Assembly: GCA_036268875.1 (NCBI GenBank)
Contig: DATATI010000082.1
Span: forward strand, 26,024-90,023
From: Polyangia bacterium
GTDB lineage: Bacteria > Myxococcota_A > Polyangia > Fen-1088
Length of the DNA stretch: 64,000 nucleotides
Direction: 5' to 3'
Shown here piece by piece: positions 1 through 7,656 of the stretch; position 1 is the stretch's first letter, and every line of letters starts with the position of its first letter. Position numbers and translations under genes: made by a program. Below the pieces are notes generated by a model. The model saw nothing but the letters and a program-made list of their open reading frames with translations, searched no databases and had not been told where the DNA came from.

Positions 1-726
1 ATCGGTTACATGAGCCAGCGGTTCTCGCTGTACGAAGATCTCACCGTGCGCGAGAACCTCGATTTTTTCGCCGGCGTCTATCGCCTGACCGGCAAGCGGC
101 TGCGCGAGCGGCGGGACGCGGCCGTCGCGCTGACCCACATCGGGCCATATCTGGATCGCCGCGCCGGGTTGTTGTCCGGTGGATGGAAGCAGCGGCTGGC
201 CCTGGGCGCCGCCTTGATGCACGAGCCGCGCGTGGTGTTCCTAGACGAACCCACCGCCGGGATCGATCCGGTCGCCCGCCGTGAGCTTTGGGATCTGCTT
301 TTCTCGCTGGCGGCGCAAGGGATCACCTTCCTGGTCACCACGCACTACATGGACGAGGCCGAGCGCTGCGGAGAGGTCGGGTATCTTTATCTGTCCAAGC
401 TGCTGGTGACGGGCACGCCCGAATCGCTGAAGGCATTGCCGCTGGTCAACGCCCAGAACACCCGCCGCATCGAAATTGAAACACCGCAGGCGGCGCGCGC
501 GCTGGCCTGGATCCGAGGCCAGTCGTGGTGCCTGGGCGCGACCATCTTCGGGCAATCGGTGCACACCGTGATTCCGCGCGAGAAGACCGACGCCGCGGTG
601 CTGGACCAGCTCCGCGCGGCCGGCTTTCCCCGGGCGGAGATTCGCGAGATCCATCCCTCTCTCGAAGATGTGTTCGTCAAGCTCACCGAAGCCGCCGCGC
701 ACGCGCGCGGGGAACCGGAGGCCTAG
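1..726 (+). CDS. ABC transporter ATP-binding protein (5' truncated by window edge)
   Basis: This is the C-terminal part of an ABC-2 exporter ATPase, which hydrolyses ATP on the cytoplasmic face to drive the permease encoded next to it. The frame is open from base 1, so the Walker A region lies outside the window. Visible motifs are the Q-loop region ([16 protein letters not shown]), the signature [19 protein letters not shown], Walker [14 protein letters not shown] and the switch histidine in [12 protein letters not shown]. The signature has W where LSGGQ normally has Q. The stop is two bases before the permease ATG, so the pair is an operon. The signature resembles multidrug or Na+-type exporters (YbhF/CcmA-like), but the substrate cannot be told. 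Confidence 0.93.
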   Translation: MGYMSQRFSLYEDLTVRENLDFFAGVYRLTGKRLRERRDAAVALTHIGPYLDRRAGLLSGGWKQRLALGAALMHEPRVVFLDEPTAGIDPVARRELWDLLFSLAAQGITFLVTTHYMDEAERCGEVGYLYLSKLLVTGTPESLKALPLVNAQNTRRIEIETPQAARALAWIRGQSWCLGATIFGQSVHTVIPREKTDAAVLDQLRAAGFPRAEIREIHPSLEDVFVKLTEAAAHARGEPEA

Positions 727-728
727 CC

Positions 729-1835
729 ATGTGGCGCTCGTTCCTCGCGGTGTTCCGCAAGGAGTTCCTTCACATCTTTCGCGACGCGGGGACGTTGCGG
801 CTGGCGCTGATGCTGCCGGTCATGCAGCTGGTGCTGTTCGGCTTTATCGATCAGACCGTCCACGACCTGCCGACGTCGGTTGTCGACCAAGATCAGTCCA
901 TCGAAAGTCGGCTGTTCCAGGATCAACTGAGAGCCACCAGGACCTTCAAGATTCTCGACGTCACCACCGATCCGGAACACGCGCGTCAGCAGATCCGTTC
1001 TGGACGAGCGCGCGTCGCGGTGGTCATTCCGCCGCGATTTCACGACCACCGCATCCGCGGAACGTCCGCCCAGGTGCTGGTGCTCATCGACGGCTCTGAT
1101 TCAACCGCCAGCGCGCAAGCTCTGGCCAGCATCAATGGCCTCGTGGCCAGCGACAACCAGCCGCGCCTGGAGACCATCCTGCCCGGCCACGGCGCCATCG
1201 CCGCCCAGCCCATCGTTCTTTTCAATCCCGAGGGCCGGACGGCCAACTACATCATTCCGGGACTGGTCGCCGTGTTGCTTCAACTGCTGGGCATCGTCCT
1301 GTCCGCGGGAGCCATCGTGCGGGAGCGCGAAAGAGGGACCTTTGAACAACTGCTGGTCACGCCCATCGATCCGCTGGGCCTGATGCTGGGCAAGCTTTGC
1401 CCTTACCTGGTCCTCAGCTTGGTCGAGATGACCCTGATTCTGATCGCGATGCGCTTCGGGTTCGGTGTGCCCATCCGGGGCAGCGTTTTCGTACTTTACG
1501 GCATCGCGCTTTTCTATCTGAGCGCCTTGCTGTCATTGGGGCTGCTGATCTCCACGCGCGCCCGAACCCAGATGGAGGCGCAACAGATGGGGCAGCTTTT
1601 GTTTTTGCCCGGCGTCTTTCTGTCGGGCTACATCTTCCCGTTCGAGGGAATGCCCGTCGTGTTGCGCGGCATCGGGCTGCTTTTCCCGGTGACGCACATG
1701 ATCGCCGTCATGCGCGGCGTGGTTCTTCGTAACGCCAGCGTCGTCGATCTTTGGCCGCACATCGCTGCGTTGCTGGCCATGAGCATCGTCCTGGTCTGGC
1801 TAGGCGCCCGAAGCATCCGAAAAGTTGTCGCCTGA
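729..1835 (+). CDS. ABC-2 type transporter permease
   Basis: This 368-residue inner-membrane permease is the partner of the preceding ATPase. It has the YbhS/YhhJ-type layout: an N-terminal transmembrane helix (about residues 25-45), a large periplasmic domain (about 45-175), then five hydrophobic helices, with the conserved stretch GTFEQLLVTP between them. The ATG at 729 directly follows the ATPase stop and gives a normal N-terminus (MWRSFLAVFRKEFLHI); longer in-frame extensions overlap the ATPase and are unlikely. In characterised homologues two such permeases form the channel. Only one is visible here, so it probably works as a homodimer, or the partner lies upstream of the window. Substrate unknown. 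Confidence 0.93.
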   Translation: MWRSFLAVFRKEFLHIFRDAGTLRLALMLPVMQLVLFGFIDQTVHDLPTSVVDQDQSIESRLFQDQLRATRTFKILDVTTDPEHARQQIRSGRARVAVVIPPRFHDHRIRGTSAQVLVLIDGSDSTASAQALASINGLVASDNQPRLETILPGHGAIAAQPIVLFNPEGRTANYIIPGLVAVLLQLLGIVLSAGAIVRERERGTFEQLLVTPIDPLGLMLGKLCPYLVLSLVEMTLILIAMRFGFGVPIRGSVFVLYGIALFYLSALLSLGLLISTRARTQMEAQQMGQLLFLPGVFLSGYIFPFEGMPVVLRGIGLLFPVTHMIAVMRGVVLRNASVVDLWPHIAALLAMSIVLVWLGARSIRKVVA

Positions 1836-1865
1836 CCGGCCGTTCGCCGACCGGCTACCAGAGGC

Positions 1866-3077
1866 TCATACTTTTTCTGGATCGCGCTGCGGTGACGAGG
1901 TGGCGGCAATCGGATCGGAAGACGTCCGGCCAGTACTTATCTGGGCCCGGTCCCTCACCGATGCTCTGGCGACCAAGTCGGCTTTGAAGATCTGCTGGGT
2001 GGCTGGCAAATGCGGACTGGCCAGGCGCGCCTGCATCCGCCCGAGAGCTGCCTCGACAATCTCGTCAAGCGGCTGGTGCATGGAGGTGAGTGGCGGTGCG
2101 GCCAGCGCATCGAGCGAAAGGCCATCAATTCCGACCACCGAGATGTCGTCGGGCACGTGCACGCCGATTCCATGAAGACCGGCGATGAGAGCGAAAGCAA
2201 CGATGTCATTCATCGCCACGATTGCGGTGGGGCGGTTTCGACGGCCGATCAACTTGAGGGCAACCTGACGGCCAGAGGCAGACAGCGCCGTGTCGGCGTG
2301 CTTGTTGGCGGCCGCCAGCTCGAGCACGACCGCGTTGTCTTCTTGCCCAGCCTCTCTCATCGCGGACAGATATCCATCGCGGCGATCGCTGCGCGTCAGG
2401 CAGTTCATCGGCCTGGTCATGATTGGCTGGGTGGCATAAGCGATCGCGGTGTGACCGTTTTCAATCAGATGCCGGGTCGCGGTCTGGGCGGCGTGGAAAT
2501 TGTCGATACACACCGTGTCCATTGCCAGCCCAAGGTGAGAAGACGCGTGACGATCAAAACTGAGGAGGCACAGACCACGCTCTATCCAGGCCTGGAGGTC
2601 TGCTTCTTCGGCGACCGATGACGCCAGCGCCACACAACGGACACCGTCCGCGATAAATTCTTCCACCAGGCCATGCTCCGTCGCCGGATCGCTGTTGGTG
2701 TTTCGCAGCAACAAGCTGAAGCCACGCTGGCGGGTCGCCTGGTCCAGGGCCCGGGCCAGGGAGGCGTAAAATGGATTGGCGATCGAAGGCACCAATAGTC
2801 CCACGACCGTTGGCCGGGTGCGACCAGATCGCAAAAGGCGGGCGGCGGTGTTGGGTCGATAGTTGAGCAAGCGAATTGATTCGGCGACGCGCTCAAAAGT
2901 CTCCGGACTGACCTTCTCGGAAAGGCCATTCGCCACGTTTGATACGGTGCTGCGCGAGACCCGCGCATGGTTTGCCACCTGGCGGAGGGTCGCCGGCAGC
3001 TCACCGGAGCCAATCCCAGCATCACGACCACGCGCTGCCGATCCCGGCAATGACTTTGTCGTCCTCTTTTTCGCCAT
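1866..3077 (-). CDS. LacI family transcriptional regulator
   Basis: This 403-residue DNA-binding repressor has a LacI-type helix-turn-helix at about residues 30-50 (TLRQVANHARVSRSTVSNV), hinge region NYRPNTAARLLRSGRT, and a periplasmic-binding-protein-like effector domain ending near GIDGLSLDALAAPPLTSMHQP. The ATG at 3077 was chosen because the further upstream in-frame sequence does not look coding. The protein then starts with a Lys/Arg-rich tail of about 28 residues before the HTH, longer than usual. It faces away from the riboswitch-controlled gene and runs convergent with the ABC exporter. No sugar-catabolic operon is adjacent, so its targets and ligand are unknown. Confidence 0.93.
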   Translation of the reverse strand: MAKKRTTKSLPGSAARGRDAGIGSGELPATLRQVANHARVSRSTVSNVANGLSEKVSPETFERVAESIRLLNYRPNTAARLLRSGRTRPTVVGLLVPSIANPFYASLARALDQATRQRGFSLLLRNTNSDPATEHGLVEEFIADGVRCVALASSVAEEADLQAWIERGLCLLSFDRHASSHLGLAMDTVCIDNFHAAQTATRHLIENGHTAIAYATQPIMTRPMNCLTRSDRRDGYLSAMREAGQEDNAVVLELAAANKHADTALSASGRQVALKLIGRRNRPTAIVAMNDIVAFALIAGLHGIGVHVPDDISVVGIDGLSLDALAAPPLTSMHQPLDEIVEAALGRMQARLASPHLPATQQIFKADLVARASVRDRAQISTGRTSSDPIAATSSPQRDPEKV

Positions 3078-3726
3078 GGGGTTGCTTGAAACCGCCTGGA
3101 AATTCCCAGAGTCAATTGAATCAACTACAGAAAATCGATTTGGTAATTGCGCCACCAGTAGAAACCATTCCTTCGAATTCGGTCAAGGGCAAACCACCTA
3201 AGAACGCTCGTTTATCGTTCCGGCGCAAATGCTCCAGGTTGGACCAGTGATTTCCGGCCTCCCTGCAGTCTTTCCAAAAGTGGCGGCGTTGCGATCACAG
3301 TCGACCCCAATTTATCAACGGAGGGCTCGGCGAACTCATTGCCCCGGCTCACTCCTCCACCCGCGGCTATCGTTTTGCGCTTGCAAGCCGGGTCTCCGCG
3401 CTTTTTCGGAAAAGGCGTTCCAGCGCCAACTTGAATAGAGGCTTCAATGGGGGCGACGGAGATCGCCCTCCGGTTGAGAAGCCCGCCTAGCCGTGCAGCA
3501 GCGCGGGCCCCTTTTTTTGGCGCTGCTTCGCGGCGTATGGCCTCCACCGTTCGCTGTCGTTCAAGGCCCGTGCGCCTGTAATCGGCCGGGCAACGATCTG
3601 TAGACCGGCCGGCAACAGCTGACCGCCGCTTGCCTGCAGAATCGCCCGCGAACTCAATACTTCGGCGATAAAAAATTGTAGGCACAGTTACTGCTTTAGT
3701 GTGCTTCGAATAACAAATAGGAGCTC
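3078..3726. other. Intergenic region between divergent LacI gene and riboswitch
   Basis: About 650 bases without a convincing gene. Open frames here lack coding-like codon use, a ribosome binding site or family features. It holds the presumed LacI-gene promoter, a candidate small hairpin-terminator unit (3481-3518) and the promoter for the riboswitch transcript. The stretch 3640-3725 is noticeably more AT-rich than its surroundings, as expected for a promoter. Confidence 0.5.
3481..3518 (+). terminator. Candidate intrinsic terminator
   Basis: GCCCGC (3481-3486) can pair with GCGGGC (3503-3508), followed by CCC and seven T residues (3512-3518). The loop of 16 bases is long, which lowers confidence. 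Just upstream, GGGCGA and TCGCCC (about 3451-3470) form another small hairpin, so this could be the end of a short untranslated RNA. No gene reads into it from the left on this strand. Confidence 0.35.
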
Positions 3727-3798
3727 TCGAAACCGCAAACCCCGGGCGACCGGGGGACGCAAAGCCCACGGAACTCTTCGAGTTGGCCGGGTTGCCGA
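3727..3798 (+). promoter_or_regulatory. Cyclic di-GMP-I (GEMM) riboswitch
   Basis: The leader carries the GEMM-I core in the right order: GCAAAC (3735-3740), a GC-rich P2 hairpin capped by a GCGA (GNRA) tetraloop, the conserved GGACGCAAAGCC (about 3755-3766), a P3 hairpin (AACTC-TTCG-AGTT) and a closing GGGTTGCCGA. P1 forms between TCG...ACC (3727-3734) and GGT...CGA (3790-3798). The base equivalent to Vc2 G20 is a G (3735), which favours c-di-GMP over 3',3'-cGAMP. The 3' strand of P1 abuts the Shine-Dalgarno AAGGAG (3798-3803), six bases before the ATG at 3810. Ligand binding would therefore most simply control translation of the downstream lipoprotein. Recognition is by eye from the known consensus. 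Confidence 0.85.
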
Positions 3799-3809
3799 AG
3801 GAGATCGCA

Positions 3810-5399
3810 ATGAAGACCGAATTGACTCAGCGGGTAGGATTGATCGGAACGGCGCTAGGGCTGGCCGCAATCCTCGGATGCAGTCCGCCGGATGCGGACG
3901 CCACCGGTACTGAGGCGGCCGCGGACGCGCTCAGCACGACAAACGGCCTGGCGGACATCAACGGCCTCACGTCGTACAACGGGCTGATGTCGTACAACGG
4001 CTTGTCGGCATACAACGGCCTGACTTCGTACAACGGCCTGCCGTCGACCTCGGGCCCGATGACCACCGCCGATGGCCGCCAGACCATCAGCTACCTCGTA
4101 CGTTGCGCGCTGGCCTCGGGCGACACGCTGGTCAAGCAGGATCAGTTTGGCAACTCCTACACCTTCGCCGGTGGATTCGGCCTGGCGCCGCAATACAAGA
4201 ATGGCGCCTGCGACACTGACTGCCAGGAGATGATCTCGTCGTGCATGCTGGCGCACATCAACACGTCAGGAACGCACATCCCGCTGTGGATTGTGGGCCC
4301 CATGGCGGCGGTCGGCTGGGGCCAGTCGGCGTGGTACCCGACGCGCGAGGGCACCTTCTTCGGCAACATCTTCCAGCCCGATTCTTCGGGCAAGGTGCGC
4401 GCGCACTACTGCACAGCCTCCACGGTACTGAACGACACCGTTCCCGGTCGTTTGGGCGTCAATCAGAACGGCGCTCCTTACACCAATCCGTACGCCGGTT
4501 CTGGTTACTGCGACAGCTCGTGCACCATGGGCGGCGCAAGCGGCAAGATCGACGGCGCGGCTTCTTGCCCCGCTGACGGCCGGACCTGGACTCACCCGCT
4601 GACGGTGTGGCGCGGCCAGACCTTTCAGGCCGAGACCGGCACGCTGTCTGGTGCCGCCACCCCGGTCGCCTGCGCGAACTGCTCTCAGGGTCGCCGCGTC
4701 GGATACATCAACAGCACCTCGGGCGTCGTCTTCAACAACGTCCGGGTGTCGACCTCGGGCTCGCAGAACATCGTCGTGTACTTCACCAACGGCGACACGA
4801 AGGCGCGCAACTTCAACATCTCCGTCAATGGCGGCGCCGCGCAACGCCTCTCGTTCCCGGTGGTCTCTGCCGGCAACTGGACCGTCGTCAGCAATCAGAC
4901 CATCGCGCTGAGCGGCTTCGTCACCGGCAGCACCAACAACGTCAAGTTCCTGGCCGACGGCAGCAACGCGGCGCCGGATCTGGATTGGATTGAAGTCATG
5001 CCGAGCGGCGGATTCACCGTCGAGGCGGAAACGGGTTTGCTGACCGGCACCGCGCAGCTCACTGTTTGCCCGAGCTGCTCGTACGCCTGGCGCGTCGGCT
5101 ACTTCGGCCCGAACTCCAGCATGACCCTCAAGAACATCAACACCAGCACCAGCGGCACGCACGCGGTCACCGTGTACTACACCAGCGGCGACACGGTCAG
5201 CCGGTCAATCTCGGCCTCGGTCAACGGCGGCGCGACTCAGCTGTTCTCGGGCGTCTTCCCGCCCACCGGTAGCTGGGACGGCGTCAAGTCGGCGACGTTC
5301 TCGCTGGGCGGCTTCACCGCCGGTTCGAACAACACCATCAAGTTCTCGACCGACGGCTCGCACTCGGCGCCCGACATCGACTTCGTTCAGGTCAACTAG
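3810..5399 (+). CDS. Surface lipoprotein with NGL repeats and two CBM6/35-like domains
   Basis: This 529-residue exported protein starts with a lipoprotein signal (lipobox LAAILGC, lipidated Cys near residue 24). Six perfectly spaced NGL repeats follow (about residues 45-77), then a Cys-rich region of about 190 residues with several Cys pairs (CDTDCQEM, GYCDSSC). Two tandem beta-sandwich modules of about 130 residues complete it; both contain FxAETG...RVGY...VxVYYTxGD...APDxDxxxV, a CBM6/CBM35-like pattern. These modules usually bind carbohydrates. No catalytic domain is recognisable. The ATG at 3810 has Shine-Dalgarno AAGGAG and sits right after the GEMM riboswitch, so expression should follow c-di-GMP. 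A matrix or adhesion role is an inference. A strong terminator follows, making it a single-gene unit. Confidence 0.85.
   Translation: MKTELTQRVGLIGTALGLAAILGCSPPDADATGTEAAADALSTTNGLADINGLTSYNGLMSYNGLSAYNGLTSYNGLPSTSGPMTTADGRQTISYLVRCALASGDTLVKQDQFGNSYTFAGGFGLAPQYKNGACDTDCQEMISSCMLAHINTSGTHIPLWIVGPMAAVGWGQSAWYPTREGTFFGNIFQPDSSGKVRAHYCTASTVLNDTVPGRLGVNQNGAPYTNPYAGSGYCDSSCTMGGASGKIDGAASCPADGRTWTHPLTVWRGQTFQAETGTLSGAATPVACANCSQGRRVGYINSTSGVVFNNVRVSTSGSQNIVVYFTNGDTKARNFNISVNGGAAQRLSFPVVSAGNWTVVSNQTIALSGFVTGSTNNVKFLADGSNAAPDLDWIEVMPSGGFTVEAETGLLTGTAQLTVCPSCSYAWRVGYFGPNSSMTLKNINTSTSGTHAVTVYYTSGDTVSRSISASVNGGATQLFSGVFPPTGSWDGVKSATFSLGGFTAGSNNTIKFSTDGSHSAPDIDFVQVN
3942..4040 (+). repeat. Six-copy 18-bp coding repeat (NGL-x-x-Y)
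   Basis: The codons for Asn-Gly-Leu recur at 3942, 3960, 3978, 3996, 4014 and 4032, an exact 18-base period encoding NGL followed by three variable residues (mostly TSY, MSY or SAY). The unit lies just after the lipidation site of the riboswitch-controlled lipoprotein and could be a spacer or a short binding array. Exact periodicity makes copy number liable to change by slippage. Confidence 0.9.
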
Positions 5400-5425
5400 C
5401 GCGAAGCAGCCAACGCTAGCCACTC

Positions 5426-5468
5426 GGGCTCTCCCGGCGACCATGGTCGCCCGGGAGAGCCCTTTTTT
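5426..5468 (+). terminator. Strong intrinsic terminator
   Basis: A GC-rich hairpin with 17-18 bp arms (GGGCTCTCCC... at 5426 pairing with ...GGGAGAGCCC ending 5462), nearly perfect, followed by TTTTTT (5463-5468). It lies 26 bases after the stop of the CBM lipoprotein and ends the riboswitch-controlled transcript. Confidence 0.92.
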
Positions 5469-5625
5469 CGTTTTGTAGGTTCCCCCAGGCGGGGCCGAGG
5501 CGATCGGCCCAGGGCGTCTCGCGCGTGCCGGTTTGCCGGTTGTTGTGTCGCCCGTCCCAGTGCTTGGTCTTGACACTGGCCTCGATCCTCTTGCATCCGA
5601 CCCTGCTCCAGTCCAAAAAGGAGCC

Positions 5626-5919
5626 GTGGAGACAAACGAGATCGGCTTCCGCACCGTCTTCGCCTCCGCCTATGTGGCCGCCCGCCACTCCGTGTACCTC
5701 GCTCTGGTGGCGTCCGATCCCATCGAGATCGCACGGGCTGTGCACCTGCACCACCGCCTCCAACTCCGCTACCGGACGGAGCTGACCGAGGCCGCGCGAT
5801 TCGTCCGCGACACCGACCTCCTGACGGCGGTGCAGGCCGAGATAGCGGCGGTCGAGAAAGAGGCGGACGATCTTCGCAGCGCGCTCAAGGGATCGGGCGA
5901 CCTCGGGTCCTGGGCGTAG
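5626..5919 (+). CDS. Hypothetical small protein
   Basis: A 97-residue protein of unknown function. The frame has strongly GC-biased third positions and an amphipathic, coiled-coil-like C-terminus (ELTEAARFVRDT through QAEIAAVEKEADDLRSALK), so it looks coding. The GTG at 5626 is proposed because the frame upstream loses coding character and AAGGAG lies at 5618-5623. The two-base spacing to that GTG is too short, so the true start could differ. It has no signal peptide or membrane segment and no family was recognised. It stands alone between the terminator and another small gene. Confidence 0.5.
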   Translation: METNEIGFRTVFASAYVAARHSVYLALVASDPIEIARAVHLHHRLQLRYRTELTEAARFVRDTDLLTAVQAEIAAVEKEADDLRSALKGSGDLGSWA

Positions 5920-5987
5920 CCGTCTCCTGACCGATCGGAGGATCACCCGATTGCCTCGCCCCTGGTGCGGCACTAATAGCCCGGTTC

Positions 5988-6203
5988 ATGATTGGATCGA
6001 TCGGGCTCGGGCAGGAAGCTTCGTACGGCGTCATTCACCATTCGAAGCGCATCCCGGTCGCCGTAACCGCTTGCGGTCTGACGGCGCGCGATCCGGAAAC
6101 GGGCATGCGGAACATCTGCCCAAGCTCGCCGAGATGGGAGAATGTGAGCTGTCCGAAGTGTATCGCCGCGCTGGGGTTCCGTTTCCTGCGCGGTCGATTT
6201 TGA
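5988..6203 (+). CDS. Small putative zinc-binding protein
   Basis: A 71-residue protein whose second half reads HHS...VTACGLTARDPE...ICPSSPRW...VSCPKCIAAL. A His, a Cys-Gly turn and a final CPKC form a pattern seen in small phage and actinobacterial zinc-ribbon-like proteins. Codon use fits the region. There is no clear Shine-Dalgarno in front of the ATG at 5988, and the neighbouring genes give no functional hint. Function unknown; the zinc-site reading is an inference. Confidence 0.45.
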   Translation: MIGSIGLGQEASYGVIHHSKRIPVAVTACGLTARDPETGMRNICPSSPRWENVSCPKCIAALGFRFLRGRF

Positions 6204-6218
6204 TGACGGCAAGGGGAG

Positions 6219-7652
6219 TCAATCGCCCTCTCCCAAGGCGTGCCGCAACTGAACCCGGGCCTCCGCCACCGCCAGGCGAGCCTGGACCATTTGAAAGCGG
6301 GCATTCACGTCGCCCAGCAAGGCATCGTAAAGCTCGATGATGTTGCCGACGCCTGATTGATAGCGGCCTTCGGCCAGACTGCGCTGACGAGCGGCTGCTT
6401 CCGTCAAGGTTTGGGTCAGACGCAGCTCGTCGCGCGCCGCCGAAAAGGCGCTGCGGGCGTCGGCGGCTTCCCGGCGGATGGCCGCGCGCTGGGCTCGCTC
6501 CTGTGCCTCCACCACCAGCAGGTTGGCTTCTGCCTCGCGTATTTGTCCGTGCACAAGCCATGGGCTCATCCCGCCCGGAGCGAACCCCAGCGCCACTGTC
6601 ACTGTCAAATTGCCGGTCAGTGAGGACCACGCCGACCCCCCCCACACTGGATCGATGTTCAACGTGAGCTGGGGGAAATAGCCGGCGCGCGCCGCCGCCG
6701 TTTGCGCAGCCAATCCGTTTTGTTGCAGACGCAATTGCACCAACTCGGTCCGATGGGAAAAGGCATCGTCTTCCAGCGCGCCAAACCGGGCCCGCACCAG
6801 GTTGTCGTCCGCCGGTTGCCAGTCGAATGTCGCCGGGTCGGCGACCAGTCGCCAGTCGTGCGGGCGATCGTCACCCAGCGCCACCTGCAGCTGATCGCGC
6901 ACCATCTGACGCGTGCTGCGCGCCCGCGAAAGCGCGATGGCGGCCGACGCTTCGGCTGATTCGGCGGTGGCCACGTCGATACCGGTGCGCAGCCCACTGT
7001 CGTGCAGCCCGCGGGTCTGCGCCAGATGCGCCTGATAGGTCTTGACGGCGTCCTCCGCCACGGCGACTTGCTGATCGGCGGCCAGCGCGCCGAAGAAGGC
7101 CAGCGCAACTTGCAAGGCCACGTCACGCTCGGCAGTCGTCACGCCCACGTCGGCCGCGGCCAGAAAATTGCGCGCCCCGCGATAGCCGTTGATCGAATGG
7201 CCCCAGTCCCATGCCGTCCACGAAAGGCCGATGTCGGCCATCCAGAAGTTCTGCAATGCCCACGACGTCGGCGCCGGCGCGATCACCGCGCAGTCGCCGA
7301 CGCCGGGCGTCCGGCAGGTGATGGTGGTTGGCATCCCGGCGCTGTCGACGACCGTGTCGCTGCCTGTCGACGACAGCAGGGCGCGCGTTTGCGCCGGTGT
7401 CGCCACCAGATTGGGCGTCGTCGGCTGATAAGCCACGCCACCGGTCAGAAACGGCAACAGCCGCGCCAGCGCCTGCTGGCGACGGCCTTCAGCGGCCGCC
7501 GCTTGCGCGCGCTCGGAATCGACAGCCGGATGATGGGCGCGGGCCATGCGAATGGCGTCGTCCAAGGTCAAGGTGGGCTCGGCGCGGGCCACGCCTGCGA
7601 TCGCCAGCAACACGACCGCGCCACCAACCGACGCTTGTGCCCCGGCGATCAA
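6219..7652 (-). CDS. TolC-family outer membrane efflux protein
   Basis: A 477-residue outer-membrane channel and third member of the RND operon. A TTG start at 7652 is proposed. It lies four bases beyond the adaptor stop, is preceded by GAGAGGTGA, and gives a clean signal peptide (IAGAQASVGGAVVLLAIAGVARA followed by EPTLTLDDAI). Upstream in-frame ATG codons would overlap the adaptor and add a basic, non-signal N-terminus. The two OEP repeats are visible as LTLDDAIRMARAHHPAVDSERAQ and as the terminal RYQSGVGNIIELYDALLGDVNARFQMVQ. With the adaptor and permease it should form a cell-spanning exporter. Substrate not deducible. Confidence 0.9.
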   Translation of the reverse strand: MIAGAQASVGGAVVLLAIAGVARAEPTLTLDDAIRMARAHHPAVDSERAQAAAAEGRRQQALARLLPFLTGGVAYQPTTPNLVATPAQTRALLSSTGSDTVVDSAGMPTTITCRTPGVGDCAVIAPAPTSWALQNFWMADIGLSWTAWDWGHSINGYRGARNFLAAADVGVTTAERDVALQVALAFFGALAADQQVAVAEDAVKTYQAHLAQTRGLHDSGLRTGIDVATAESAEASAAIALSRARSTRQMVRDQLQVALGDDRPHDWRLVADPATFDWQPADDNLVRARFGALEDDAFSHRTELVQLRLQQNGLAAQTAAARAGYFPQLTLNIDPVWGGSAWSSLTGNLTVTVALGFAPGGMSPWLVHGQIREAEANLLVVEAQERAQRAAIRREAADARSAFSAARDELRLTQTLTEAAARQRSLAEGRYQSGVGNIIELYDALLGDVNARFQMVQARLAVAEARVQLRHALGEGD

Positions 7653-7656
7653 GGCG

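Noticed and set aside
3212..3769. Minus-strand open frame of 185 codons in front of the riboswitch gene
   Set aside because: It runs antisense through the riboswitch, has no ribosome binding site and shows no domain or consistent codon bias.
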